Shown here one piece after another: positions 31,597 to 40,262 of a stretch of DNA of 64,000 nt. A program made the translations under genes and the position numbers. The notes beneath the pieces are model-generated. The model was not told the DNA's origin. It did not search any database and saw nothing but the letters and a program-made list of their open reading frames with translations. The DNA is from Lachnotalea glycerini (GTDB lineage: Bacteria > Bacillota > Clostridia > Lachnospirales > Lachnospiraceae), in the NCBI RefSeq assembly GCF_003201285.1, contig NZ_QICS01000007.1, forward strand, positions 1 through 64,000. The letters are read 5' to 3'. The first letter of the stretch is position 1, and each line of letters opens with the position of its first letter.

Positions 31597-31614
31597 TAGT
31601 TTGATTTCTAACTA
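31597..31614. promoter_or_regulatory. Candidate MarR operator
   Basis: The 18-bp palindrome has 8-bp arms TAGTTTGA and TCTAACTA, matching at seven of eight positions around two central bases. It abuts the -10 of the marR promoter, on the transcription start side. Confidence 0.6.
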
Positions 31615-31642
31615 TTATAATAAAAAATATTATATTCGTCAA
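31614..31642 (-). promoter_or_regulatory. marR-exporter operon promoter
   Basis: The -35 is TTGACG (31637-31642), the spacer 17 nt and the -10 a perfect TATAAT (31614-31619). Confidence 0.75.
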
Positions 31643-31674
31643 TAATTTAATTTTAAAATATTTTTTTAGAGCAA

Positions 31675-31815
31675 AGCGTACAAGTCCGCATCAGCTCTCT
31701 AATCCTTCACTCACGAAGGTCTTGACCGCTTTGCCAAGCCGAATGCTGTCAGGCAGTGACATTCTCCTCTTGCATTCGTGCGCATTCTGTTTTATTTCAT
31801 AGAATCAATTCCTAT
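31675..31815. repeat. Intergenic repeat, copy B, downstream of oleate hydratase
   Basis: The segment contains a 16-bp imperfect inverted repeat (GCAAAGCG outer ends) and, at 31770-31809, a block nearly identical to 33711-33750. Its left part resembles 1745-1880. On the minus strand it contains a 23-codon frame after an AGGAG, but this is not preserved in copy A, so I do not call it a gene. Confidence 0.5.
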
Positions 31816-31821
31816 AAAATA

Positions 31822-31851
31822 AACAGCAGTTCTACAAAATGATCTGCTGTT
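31822..31851 (-). terminator. Terminator of the oleate hydratase gene
   Basis: Arms AACAGCAGATC and GAACTGCTGTT on the minus strand form a hairpin with one mismatch, followed by a TTTATTTTAT tract. It lies nine bases past the stop codon. Confidence 0.7.
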
Positions 31852-31859
31852 CATAAATT

Positions 31860-33578
31860 TTATCGATATGCTGTTTTCAGAGCGTTTACTAAAACTACCG
31901 GATCTTTCATAAATTGAGTTACTGGACATATACCTGCTGTAGAAATTCCAAGTAGCGTATATACTGCAATTCTTGCTGCCCTTACGGAATACTCTTCTGT
32001 AAATACCATATCTTTTGGAATTTCAACGAACTGGCTTATCATGGCAAAATTAGTTGAATTTTTTGGTACCACGAAAGGTCTGTCAGACATTTTTCTAGGT
32101 TGGAATTGTGCATCTACATATGGCATAATACAAGGAATCACATTAACAATATCCATCTTTATTTCATCTGTATTGTCCTGTAAATGTAAATGATACAGCA
32201 TTTCATCTAATATTTCCTCACCATTGCAGTCTCTCATTGGCTTTTGTACATAATCTCCATTATTTCCTGTATATAGACCATATCCCCAGAATATCCTCTC
32301 CTTAGCCGTTTGGTTTTTAAAATGGGGCTGTGCAGCAACTACGATACTCATTAGCCAATTGGAATCTTTAAAGGTCATGAGAGCTCCGCTGCCTGCTACA
32401 TTACCTGAGATTTGTTCGATTAGTTTATGAAGCTTATCACTTTTACAAGTAACCGTAAAGCTTTCCCAGTTTGTTTCTTCCGGCTTGGAAAAAAAAGGAG
32501 TTGGATCACCAAGACCCGTCTTCTTAGCGGCTGCCTTATGCCATAATTCAGCAGATATCGGATTAGACGAGTCCATTTTGGCAGGTTCAGAGTAATTGCC
32601 TAAGGTTGCACAATCTGTCATACAGCCGTTTGTCATAAAGCATAAATCTCCCTCTTTTAAATTGACAAGTTCTTCCTCCCCATATCGATCCAGATGTAAA
32701 GTTGTTACTGTGATATTGCTGTCTTCCTTAAAATCAATATCACTTACAGTACAATTTGTAATGAAATTTACTCCTTTGTCTACCAAATATTGTTTTAAAG
32801 GAAGGATTACACTTTCATATTGATTGTACGGCGTTCTTGTAACTCCTTCTAATGTCTCAATTCGGCTGAATTCAAATATCATTCTCTCCATATATCGTTT
32901 AAATTCAAACAGACTGCTCCACTTTTGAAATGCAAAAGTGGTCTGCCACATAATCCAGAAATTCGTTTCAAAGAATTGAGGTGCATGTGCAAACCATTCC
33001 TGAATTGTCATATCGTCAAGCTTATCTTCCGGCGTCATCATTAATTTAGCAAGCGCTATTCTATCCTCTTTATGCAATCCCATACTTTTTACATCTACAA
33101 TTTTGCCATCCTTATCTAGAAGTCTAGCTTTAGCGCAAGTTGGATGCATGTGATCAAAATCAAGGATTTCCTGTGTCACGCTCTTCCCTGGTTCCTCTAT
33201 TGAGGGAATAGAAGAAAAAAGCTCCCAGAAGTTTTCGTAGGTTTCTTCATTAAGCATTCTGCCGCCACGACACACAAACCCTTTCTCCGAGGTACCATTT
33301 CCATCATTACTGCCCCCCAAAATGTGCATCCCTTCATATATGTGTATATTCTGACCTTGGAAGTTGCAGTCACGAATCAAATAAGCTGCACCCGCCATAC
33401 TGGCAAGTCCTCCACCTATAAAATATACTTGTTTATTACCCGGATTATAATTTTTCATTTGAACTTCAGCGTTTTTTATTTGCTGATATTTTGCATTTTT
33501 TTTTGCCGCTGAAATGGCTACTACCGTAGCTGCAGCAGTCGCTCCTGCAACCAGTGTTTTCGAAACTTTCTTACCCAT
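31860..33578 (-). CDS. ohyA: Oleate hydratase
   Basis: This FAD enzyme adds water to the cis double bond of oleate to give 10-hydroxystearate, usually to detoxify host or dietary unsaturated fatty acids. The 572 residues contain the family FAD loop YFIGGGLASMAGAAYLIRD (about 52-70), GGRMLNEETYENFW, the RTPYNQYESVILPL segment and the C-terminal NSTNFAMISQFVEIP motif. An unusual N-terminal extension of about 45 residues includes a hydrophobic stretch (about 9-25), possibly a membrane anchor. The gene stands alone between two short repeats. Confidence 0.93.
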   Translation of the reverse strand: MGKKVSKTLVAGATAAATVVAISAAKKNAKYQQIKNAEVQMKNYNPGNKQVYFIGGGLASMAGAAYLIRDCNFQGQNIHIYEGMHILGGSNDGNGTSEKGFVCRGGRMLNEETYENFWELFSSIPSIEEPGKSVTQEILDFDHMHPTCAKARLLDKDGKIVDVKSMGLHKEDRIALAKLMMTPEDKLDDMTIQEWFAHAPQFFETNFWIMWQTTFAFQKWSSLFEFKRYMERMIFEFSRIETLEGVTRTPYNQYESVILPLKQYLVDKGVNFITNCTVSDIDFKEDSNITVTTLHLDRYGEEELVNLKEGDLCFMTNGCMTDCATLGNYSEPAKMDSSNPISAELWHKAAAKKTGLGDPTPFFSKPEETNWESFTVTCKSDKLHKLIEQISGNVAGSGALMTFKDSNWLMSIVVAAQPHFKNQTAKERIFWGYGLYTGNNGDYVQKPMRDCNGEEILDEMLYHLHLQDNTDEIKMDIVNVIPCIMPYVDAQFQPRKMSDRPFVVPKNSTNFAMISQFVEIPKDMVFTEEYSVRAARIAVYTLLGISTAGICPVTQFMKDPVVLVNALKTAYR

Positions 33579-33643
33579 AAAGTGTTTCTCCTTATCGATT
33601 ATTTTTATATTGCCATGCTTGGCATAGGCAAACTTTTTTCGTT

Positions 33644-33672
33644 ATTATACATTTTCTCTTAAAAGCGGTAAA
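33644..33672 (-). promoter_or_regulatory. Promoter of the oleate hydratase gene
   Basis: The -10 is a perfect TATAAT (33644-33649), the spacer 17 nt and the -35 TTTACC (33667-33672). A TTGCC-loop-GGCAA hairpin lies between it and the start codon. Confidence 0.6.
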
Positions 33673-33710
33673 TTTATTCACAAATAGATAATCGAAAATT
33701 AAGTTTCCTT

Positions 33711-33750
33711 TTGCATTCGTGCACATTGTAATTTTATTTCATAGAATCAA
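33711..33750. repeat. Intergenic repeat, copy C, upstream of oleate hydratase
   Basis: About 39 bp starting TGCATTCGTGC and ending CATAGAATCAA match the right part of copy B at 31770-31809 with about five differences, in the same orientation. The oleate hydratase gene is therefore bracketed by direct repeats. Confidence 0.65.
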
Positions 33751-33789
33751 AGCTATTATACGTTAACAATAAGGTCTTTCCTATGAACT

Positions 33790-33815
33790 AAAAAAAGAAT
33801 GTGCAGAGCACATTC
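33790..33815 (-). terminator. Terminator of the gmd-fcl operon
   Basis: Perfect 8-bp arms GAATGTGC and GCACATTC surround a 3-nt loop, followed by a seven-T tract on the minus strand. It lies about 19 bp past the fcl stop. Confidence 0.9.
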
Positions 33816-33833
33816 CCATTCAAAATACCAAAA

Positions 33834-34775
33834 TCATCTTATATGATGTTCTTTATTTATTAGATAATCTTCATACACAAGCTTGATTCCATTTGATATC
33901 TCAGTCTTATATTTCCAGCCAAGACTTTCTAATTTACTTACATCTAATAATTTTCTTGGAGTTCCGTCAGGCTTTGATAAATCATAAACAATTTCACCTT
34001 GATACCCTACTATCTTTTTGATCGTTTCAGCCAGCTCATTTATTGCTATTTCCTTACCAGTTCCAATGTTTACAGTTTCATTTCCTGAATAATGGTTCAT
34101 TAAATACACACATGCATCTGCCAAATCATCCGCATAAAGAAATTCTCGTAATGGCTTACCACTTCCCCATATGGTAACGACAGGCTCGTTATTCTTTTTT
34201 GCAAGATGAATTCTTTGCAATAAAGCAGGTAAAACATGTGAATTCTCAGGATGGTAATTATCATTGATTCCATATAGATTTGTTGGCATTACACTAATAA
34301 AATCGGTTTTATACTGCTTATTTAAATATTCACAATATTTAAGACCTGAGATTTTAGCCAATGCATATGCTTCATTCGTTTTTTCTAATTCACTAGTCAG
34401 TAAACAGTCCTCTTTCATTGGCTGGGGTGCCATTCTGGGATATATGCATGAGCTTCCTAAAAACATTAATTTTTTAACTTGATGATCCAAAGAGCTTTTA
34501 ATCACATTCATTTCCAAAATCATGTTATCATACATAAAATCAGCCGGATAGTTACTGTTTGCCATGATTCCACCAACCTTGGCAGCAGCCAAAAAAACAT
34601 ATTCAATTTTTTCTTTCTCAAAAAATTCCTCTACCTGTGCTTGTCTTCTTAAGTCTAATTCACTGCTGCTTACTTTTACTATGTTGGTATAACCATATGC
34701 TTCTAATGTTCTGACTATTGCCGAACCTACCATTCCCCTATGACCTGCAACAAATATCCTTGAATTCTTCTCCAT
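33834..34775 (-). CDS. fcl: GDP-L-fucose synthase
   Basis: This NADPH-dependent epimerase-reductase makes GDP-L-fucose from GDP-4-keto-6-deoxymannose. The 313-residue short-chain dehydrogenase has the nucleotide loop GHRGMVGSAIVR, FLGSSCIYP and the catalytic YALAK (Y-x3-K). It follows gmd by about 25 bp, forming a two-gene pathway. The product probably feeds surface glycans, although no glycosyltransferase is in the window. Confidence 0.96.
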   Translation of the reverse strand: MEKNSRIFVAGHRGMVGSAIVRTLEAYGYTNIVKVSSSELDLRRQAQVEEFFEKEKIEYVFLAAAKVGGIMANSNYPADFMYDNMILEMNVIKSSLDHQVKKLMFLGSSCIYPRMAPQPMKEDCLLTSELEKTNEAYALAKISGLKYCEYLNKQYKTDFISVMPTNLYGINDNYHPENSHVLPALLQRIHLAKKNNEPVVTIWGSGKPLREFLYADDLADACVYLMNHYSGNETVNIGTGKEIAINELAETIKKIVGYQGEIVYDLSKPDGTPRKLLDVSKLESLGWKYKTEISNGIKLVYEDYLINKEHHIR

Positions 34776-34800
34776 ATTGATGATACCCTTTCTATCCTTC

Positions 34801-35880
34801 TTAACCTATTTTTTCTATAAAACCATAGTTACTAACATACTCTACTTTTCCTGATTTTTCAATATCTGATTTCACCATCATAGTAACAAGATCTCTAAAG
34901 CTTACTCCCCTTGTCCAGCCAAGCTCTTTTTGTGCTCTACTTGGGTCACCACATAAAATTTCTACCTCCGCTGGTCGAAAGAATGCAGGGTCAACGTCAA
35001 CTAACAGCTTTCCTGTTTTCTTATCATATCCCTTTTCATCAACGCCTTGTCCCTGCCATTCAAGTTCTATACTGATTTCGGCAAAGGCTAGCTCAACAAA
35101 TTCACGAACTGTATGTGTTTCACCTGTTGCCAGTACATAGTCACTTGGCTTATCCTGCTGTAGAATTCTCCACATTCCTTCTACATAATCGCCTGCATAT
35201 CCCCAGTCTCTTTTTGCATTCATATTTCCAAGAGACAGCTTATCTAAGGTTCCATTAGCAATTCCAGCTACCGCTCTTGTAATCTTTCTGGTTACGAAAG
35301 TCTCACCTCTGCGAGGGGATTCATGATTAAATAGAATTCCGTTTGAAGCAAACAGATCATAAGACTCTCGATAATTGACAGTAATCCAATAGGAATAGAG
35401 CTTTGCTACTCCATACGGACTCTTTGGATAAAACATAGTATTCTCATTCTGCGGTGCTGTTTTTGGCAAGCCTCCGAATAATTCTGAGGTAGATGCCTGA
35501 TAAAATTTTGTATCTGCTTTAAGCATATGAATCGCCTCTAAAAGTCTTAAGGTTCCAATTCCGGTTACATCTGCCGTATATTCTGGTACTTCAAAAGATA
35601 CGCCTACATGAGATTGTGCCCCCAAATTATAAATTTCATCCGGCTTAATTTTACATAATAAATTATTAATATTACTTGAATCAGATAAGTCTCCATAATG
35701 AAGTTTAAATTTATCATTCTTAATCTGTCTGTTATTACACAAATGTTCAATTCTTTCTGTACTAATACTACTATGTCTTCTAATAATTCCGTGTACCTCA
35801 TACCCTTTGTCCAACAATAATTCTGACAAATAAGAGCCATCCTGACCTGTTACTCCTGTGATGAGTGCAATTTTACCCAT
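34801..35880 (-). CDS. gmd: GDP-mannose 4,6-dehydratase
   Basis: Gmd carries out the first step from GDP-mannose to GDP-fucose. The 359-residue protein has [17 protein letters not shown], the STSELFGG catalytic segment, the [13 protein letters not shown]-x3-K motif and [16 protein letters not shown] strong GGAGG site precedes the ATG. It is the first gene of the gmd-fcl pair. Confidence 0.97.
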   Translation of the reverse strand: MGKIALITGVTGQDGSYLSELLLDKGYEVHGIIRRHSSISTERIEHLCNNRQIKNDKFKLHYGDLSDSSNINNLLCKIKPDEIYNLGAQSHVGVSFEVPEYTADVTGIGTLRLLEAIHMLKADTKFYQASTSELFGGLPKTAPQNENTMFYPKSPYGVAKLYSYWITVNYRESYDLFASNGILFNHESPRRGETFVTRKITRAVAGIANGTLDKLSLGNMNAKRDWGYAGDYVEGMWRILQQDKPSDYVLATGETHTVREFVELAFAEISIELEWQGQGVDEKGYDKKTGKLLVDVDPAFFRPAEVEILCGDPSRAQKELGWTRGVSFRDLVTMMVKSDIEKSGKVEYVSNYGFIEKIG

Positions 35881-35988
35881 AATAGTTCCTCCATTTATTT
35901 CTTATGTTTTATATTGCTTTATTATCTCTAAACTGTTCTATAATATAACACAATAAAATTGTTTTAATAACCTATTTTTTTGCTTAAA

Positions 35989-36025
35989 AAAGGTAAAATA
36001 TTGCTAATAGCAATATTTTACCTTT
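35989..36025 (-). terminator. Terminator of the ktr operon
   Basis: A perfect 16-bp hairpin (AAAGGTAAAATATTGC and its complement) with a 5-nt loop is followed by a T tract on the minus strand. It lies 24 bp past the TrkA-like stop. Confidence 0.9.
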
Positions 36026-36048
36026 CATGACATTTATCTCTATGTTTG

Positions 36049-36705
36049 TTATCTGGTATCTGCAAGTATTTTATCAATATCTGATTTCATTCCTATTATC
36101 ATTAAGTGTTCTTTTCCAGTAATAATATAGTCAGCAGGCGGTAATAGCTTTACTTCACTATCTTCCTTTTTAATTCCCAAAATACTTACACGAAAATTAG
36201 GTCTTATTCCAATCTGCTTAATACTCTTTCCCAACCATGAACTCAACGGTGGAATCTCAACTATGGAATACCCCTCTGTTAATTCCACATAATCAAATAC
36301 ATGATTAGCGCTGCATCGGACTGCTAATTTTTCTGCAATATCACGATTTGGATAAATTACTTCATCTGCTCCGTTTCTCAAAAGAAACTTAGCATGGATA
36401 TCACGATTCGCTTTACTAATTACGTATTTTGCACCTAATTCTTTAACAAGGCTTGTAATCTCTAAACTACTTTGAAAATTCGAACCTATGCATACAAAAC
36501 AAATATCAAAATTGCTGATTCCCAGGCTTTTTAACACTTCTTCGTTTGTACAATCCCCAATTTTAGCGGCCGTTACGAAAGGGAGTAAATCGGATAATTT
36601 TTCTTCTAGCAAATCTATTATCATGACTTCATTGCCTAATTTGTTTAAATTTTTACATAAATGCTGACCAAAACGTCCCATTCCTATTATTAATATTGAT
36701 TTCAT
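36049..36705 (-). CDS. ktrA: Potassium uptake regulatory subunit, TrkA/KtrA family
   Basis: This peripheral RCK protein gates the membrane K+ channel subunit encoded upstream. The 218 residues comprise an N-terminal RCK/NAD-binding domain (IIGMGRFGQHLCKNL, with the IDLL acidic end) and a C-terminal RCK_C domain (about 135-218). Its start lies 9 bp after the stop of the TrkH-like gene. A single RCK pair, not the doubled TrkA of enterobacteria, indicates the Ktr type. Confidence 0.92.
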   Translation of the reverse strand: MKSILIIGMGRFGQHLCKNLNKLGNEVMIIDLLEEKLSDLLPFVTAAKIGDCTNEEVLKSLGISNFDICFVCIGSNFQSSLEITSLVKELGAKYVISKANRDIHAKFLLRNGADEVIYPNRDIAEKLAVRCSANHVFDYVELTEGYSIVEIPPLSSWLGKSIKQIGIRPNFRVSILGIKKEDSEVKLLPPADYIITGKEHLMIIGMKSDIDKILADTR

Positions 36706-36714
36706 ACTCTTCTC

Positions 36715-38058
36715 CTATCCTATCGTGATGTGCTCAATTGGCTGGGCTACCGGTATTGTTTTTTTGTTGCTGCCAATAGACAGTGCAAAACTCAAGCTGC
36801 CAACTCTGCCGCAAAACATTAGAAATATAATAACTATTCTTGATACTGTGTTTAAATCTCTCGTAATTCCAGTTGACATACCAACAGTCCCTATTGCTGA
36901 TAATATTTCAAAGGAAATATCTGTTAGAGTAAATTGCTGAACGGTTGAAATTACCAGTGCCGCTCCTACGGTTAAAAATAAGTTTGTACAAAGCACCGCA
37001 CTTGCCTTTTTGATTGTTTCATCATCAAGACGACGTCCGTATATGTTACAACCATTTATTTTCTTAATATTAGCTCTTAAATACAAAATTAAAACCACCA
37101 AGGTTGTTGTTTTAATTCCGCCCGCTGTGGAACCTGGGCTTCCTCCAATAAACATTAACAACATCGTAAGTAACTTACTGTTATCCTGTAATAATGCCGT
37201 ATCTATTGTATTATAACCTGCTGTTCTGGCTGTAACAGAGCTAAACAATGAACTTAGAATTATTCCACTATCAGACAAATCTTTCATTAAATAATTTCTC
37301 TCAAAAATATAAAATAAAGCAGCTCCGCCCAAAATTAAAATTGTTGTTGTAATTAACACTATCTTGCTATGCAGTTTATACTTTTTGTAATTTAACTTAT
37401 TCTTAGATATATCATCCCATACTAAGAAACCAATTCCACCTATTATAATCAACAGCATTATCGTTACATTGATGATCCAATCATCTGTATATTCAGACAG
37501 CGATATATATTTATTTTTTTGTCCCATTAAATCAAAACCAGCATTGCAAAATGCTGAGATAGAATGAAAAATTCCGTAGTATATTCCTTTTATCAAACCA
37601 AACCGTTTGTAAAAACGAATTGATAATATAATCGCTCCTATTCCTTCAAAAATGGCAGTTCCCAATATTATCTTTTTGGCTAATCGTACAATCCCTCCAA
37701 TTTGTAATGTGTTAACACTTTCCTGAAGTATTCCTCGCGTTCTAAGGCCTATTTTTCTTCTTAAAATGATAGAGAAAAATACACCAATTGTCATAAATCC
37801 CAATCCACCAATTTGTATCAATATTAATATGACAACTTGACCAAACAAGGTCCAATACTGGTATGTATCCCTAACCACTAAACCAGTCACGCAAGTTGCT
37901 GAGGTTGCTGTAAACAGTGCCTCTAAGAAGCTTGCTCCACCCATTTCTCTATTTGAGATTGGAAGCATCAGCAAAAATGTTCCTGTTAATATAATTATTA
38001 AAAAACCTATAACAATCATTTGTGATTGCGTTAACTTCTTATAAATGAGCGCCATCAT
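36715..38058 (-). CDS. ktrB: Potassium uptake membrane subunit, KtrB/TrkH family
   Basis: This is the K+-translocating membrane subunit. I place the start at the ATG at 38058, after AAAGGAAT; a TTG six codons upstream is in frame but would itself lie in the ribosome binding site. About ten membrane segments are seen. The four pore loops carry ATCVTGLVV, SAFCNAGFDL, TARTAGYNT and AIGTVGMSTG, with the filter glycines present. It forms a two-gene operon with the RCK subunit. Confidence 0.92.
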   Translation of the reverse strand: MMALIYKKLTQSQMIVIGFLIIILTGTFLLMLPISNREMGGASFLEALFTATSATCVTGLVVRDTYQYWTLFGQVVILILIQIGGLGFMTIGVFFSIILRRKIGLRTRGILQESVNTLQIGGIVRLAKKIILGTAIFEGIGAIILSIRFYKRFGLIKGIYYGIFHSISAFCNAGFDLMGQKNKYISLSEYTDDWIINVTIMLLIIIGGIGFLVWDDISKNKLNYKKYKLHSKIVLITTTILILGGAALFYIFERNYLMKDLSDSGIILSSLFSSVTARTAGYNTIDTALLQDNSKLLTMLLMFIGGSPGSTAGGIKTTTLVVLILYLRANIKKINGCNIYGRRLDDETIKKASAVLCTNLFLTVGAALVISTVQQFTLTDISFEILSAIGTVGMSTGITRDLNTVSRIVIIFLMFCGRVGSLSFALSIGSNKKTIPVAQPIEHITIG

Positions 38059-38372
38059 TTTTCTTATTCCTTTCAAATATCATTAAGTCCAAATTATCAT
38101 TTTAAAAAACGTTTTTATGATCCCATTTATTTTAAATAGCTAACAGATATCATACTCTTTAAATCTTAGTTTGACTAGCATTTTTTGAAATATTTTGGAC
38201 TTTTTAAATAATCCGTTATAATATACAATCAAAATGCATTGTTTATCTATTTGAATATACATTTTTTTTGTTTTTCTGTCGTCTTTTGCATTTAATTGTT
38301 ACAATTACCTAATTGCCAAGTAACATTTCTTCATTCATTGTTAGTTTTTTACTAATATTTTAATTTTTTATC

Positions 38373-38401
38373 TTTACAAGCTGTAACTTTTGTGATATTC
38401 T
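38373..38401 (+). promoter_or_regulatory. Promoter of cspA
   Basis: The -35 is TTTACA (38373-38378), the spacer 17 nt and the -10 TATTCT (38396-38401). It gives a 5' leader of about 60 nt containing a small GTTGCAAT/ATTTGCAAC hairpin before a TGGAGG site. The rest of the 410-bp gap (38059-38372) is very AT-rich with no gene seen. Confidence 0.55.
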
Positions 38402-38468
38402 TTAGACATGTTGCAATATTTGCAACACAATACAATTTATTTTTTTATTTATATGGAGGTATATCATT

Positions 38469-38669
38469 ATGAACAAAGGTACAGTAAAATGGTTTAACAA
38501 CCAAAAAGGTTACGGATTTATTTCGGACGAAGAAGGAAATGATGTTTTTGTACATTATTCAGGACTTGTTATGGACGGATTTAAATCATTAGAAGAAGGA
38601 CAGGCTGTTCAATTTGAAATTGTTAACGGTGCTAAAGGTCCTCAGGCTACTAACGTAAGCAAATTATAA
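38469..38669 (+). CDS. cspA: Cold shock protein, CspA family
   Basis: This is a 66-residue OB-fold RNA chaperone. RNP1 is KGYGFI and RNP2 is DVFVHYSGL, with the N-terminal GTVKWFN signature. Length is normal for the family. A TGGAGG site precedes the ATG by 11 bp. It is one of only two genes on the plus strand and is transcribed alone, convergent with hisA. Confidence 0.96.
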   Translation: MNKGTVKWFNNQKGYGFISDEEGNDVFVHYSGLVMDGFKSLEEGQAVQFEIVNGAKGPQATNVSKL

Positions 38670-38685
38670 TCAGTTATTTTTAAAT

Positions 38686-38866
38686 GTGCCTTTTTCATTA
38701 ATATAAATTTCGATTTGTTATTTTTGATTAAAGCTATTTCAAGTGACTAGAAGAAATATAATGTGCCTTGCACATTATGCATACTTGGCGGAGAGAACAC
38801 ATAAGTTTCTCATCCGCCAATTGTGCATTTAGGAAATAGTTCGTACTTATATAAAAAGTAAGGCAC
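38686..38866. repeat. Palindromic intergenic element between cspA and hisA
   Basis: Outer short inverted ends (GTGCCTT at 38686-38692 and AAGGCAC at 38860-38866) enclose two hairpins. The first has 9-bp arms (38758-38766 and 38770-38778). The second has TTGGCGGA/TCCGCCAA plus GAGAA/TTCTC (38785-38820). A small MITE-like element, or a structured terminator shared by the two convergent genes, would explain it. Confidence 0.5.
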
Positions 38867-38886
38867 CTTATTTTTGCTGATTCAAT

Positions 38887-39663
38887 TTATTGATTCATAA
38901 ATTCTATAACTTTTCTGTATTCCATATTTCCACCAAATAAATTGAGTGCACTGCCAATTGTAACATCCAACTTATTTTCTCCCAGACTTTTTAGTAATTC
39001 TAAATCATGGAAACTACCGATTCCGCCCGCATAAGTAATTGGGATTTTGCCCCATGCTCCAAGCATTTTCGCAAGTTTTATTTCAATTCCTGAGGCCTGC
39101 CCCTCTACATCAACTGCATGTATAAGAAATTCATCGCAATAATCTTTAAAAAAATCAAGAGTCTCTTCGCTCACTGTTACATCTGTAAATTTCTGCCAAC
39201 GATCTGTTACAATATAATATTCATTATTCTTTTGCCTACAACTAAGATCAATAACCAAGTGCTCTTTTCCAACAGCAGATTTAATTCTTTCCAAATTATT
39301 TATATCAATTCTTCCATTTTTAAATACATAGGAAGTTACAATGACATGACTGGCTCCATCTTCCAAATAATAACAAGCATTATCTGCACGAATTCCCCCT
39401 CCTATCTGTAATCCACCTCGATATGAGTTAAGTGCCTGCACTGCCTGCCTTTTTGTTTCTTTATAGTAACTGGAATCTTCATGATTAAGCAATATAATAT
39501 GTCCACCCTTTAAATGATCTTTTTGATAAAATTTTGCATAGTATTTTGCATCTAATTCAGATACATAATTCTCCTCTGCCCTATCAAATTCATCTGTTAG
39601 TGATCCACCTATTATTTGCTTCACTTTACCATTATGTATGTCAATACATGGTCGAAACCTCAT
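38887..39663 (-). CDS. hisA: HisA-like ProFAR isomerase, eukaryotic type
   Basis: This 258-residue TIM barrel resembles phosphoribosylformimino-AICAR ribotide isomerase, the fourth step from PRPP towards imidazole glycerol phosphate in histidine synthesis. RPCIDIHNGKVKQI and LQIGGGIR, and the late YAGGIGS phosphate loop, fit the family. The long insertion and DLSCRQ in place of the bacterial core sequence match the fungal/plant HIS6 subtype (hisA_euk). A GGGAGGG site precedes the ATG. No other his gene lies in the window, so it is a detached pathway gene. Confidence 0.82.
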   Translation of the reverse strand: MRFRPCIDIHNGKVKQIIGGSLTDEFDRAEENYVSELDAKYYAKFYQKDHLKGGHIILLNHEDSSYYKETKRQAVQALNSYRGGLQIGGGIRADNACYYLEDGASHVIVTSYVFKNGRIDINNLERIKSAVGKEHLVIDLSCRQKNNEYYIVTDRWQKFTDVTVSEETLDFFKDYCDEFLIHAVDVEGQASGIEIKLAKMLGAWGKIPITYAGGIGSFHDLELLKSLGENKLDVTIGSALNLFGGNMEYRKVIEFMNQ

Positions 39664-39717
39664 AGTGCCCTCCCTATTATCTAAATTCTTAATGCTTTAG
39701 ATAACGTAATAATAATT

Positions 39718-39761
39718 AAAGCTAAGTAAAACTTAAATGATTTCATGTTTCACTTAGCCTT
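39718..39761. terminator. Hairpin between hisA and the Thr-rich lipoprotein gene
   Basis: Arms around AAGCTAAGT and ACTTAGCCTT form a stem with A/T-rich flanks just past the lipoprotein stop. It probably ends the ABC/GldG transcript on the minus strand. Confidence 0.65.
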
Positions 39762-39805
39762 ATGAAATATTATATACAAACCACTCTCTTTATACAAGCT
39801 TATTT

Positions 39806-40189
39806 TTACTTACCATTTGTAGTAGTAGTGTTTGTAGTGGTATCTGCCGTTTTAGTGTCATCAGTCACTTTATCCTCTACCTTATCAACTGCCTCATTTA
39901 CAACACCTTCTTTATTTGTTGTATTGTCGGTTGTTGTTGTATTGTCGGTTGTTGTTGCAGTGTTATCTGTAGTAGTTGTACCGGTATTTCCGTCCGCTTT
40001 GTTTGTATCGGTTGATTTGTTAGTATCAGTTGTTGTATCAGTTGTTGTATCAGTTGCTTTTTTTGTTCCACTTTCTGTTGTAGTAGTATTTGTTTCGTCT
40101 GTGGTCGTTTTATCCTTGGTACATGCTGCTAAACAGGAAATAGATAATACTACTAATGCTCCAACACAAAATTTTTTAAACTTTTTCAT
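39806..40189 (-). CDS. Thr-rich repetitive lipoprotein
   Basis: The start is placed at the ATG at 40189 (MKKFKKFCVG), giving 127 residues. A signal sequence ends in a lipobox (SCLAAC), so the protein should be lipid-anchored outside the membrane. The mature part is a low-complexity run of Thr, Asp, Asn and Lys, with repeats such as TDTTTDTT and DNTTTT, and a short VVNEAVDKVEDKVTDD helix near the end. It probably serves as a flexible surface spacer. It is the last gene after the GldG and DUF4340 genes with a 70-bp gap. No catalytic function is evident. Confidence 0.7.
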   Translation of the reverse strand: MKKFKKFCVGALVVLSISCLAACTKDKTTTDETNTTTTESGTKKATDTTTDTTTDTNKSTDTNKADGNTGTTTTDNTATTTDNTTTTDNTTNKEGVVNEAVDKVEDKVTDDTKTADTTTNTTTTNGK

Positions 40190-40262
40190 AATAGTGTTCT
40201 CCTTTACATTTAGAATTTCACTATTAATATGCACAAAAAGTTTTTACTTTATACATTTTAAT

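Noticed and set aside
31745-31773. 23-codon minus-strand frame with AGGAG in repeat copy B
   Set aside because: The frame is not preserved in copy A, is very short and lies in a repeat.
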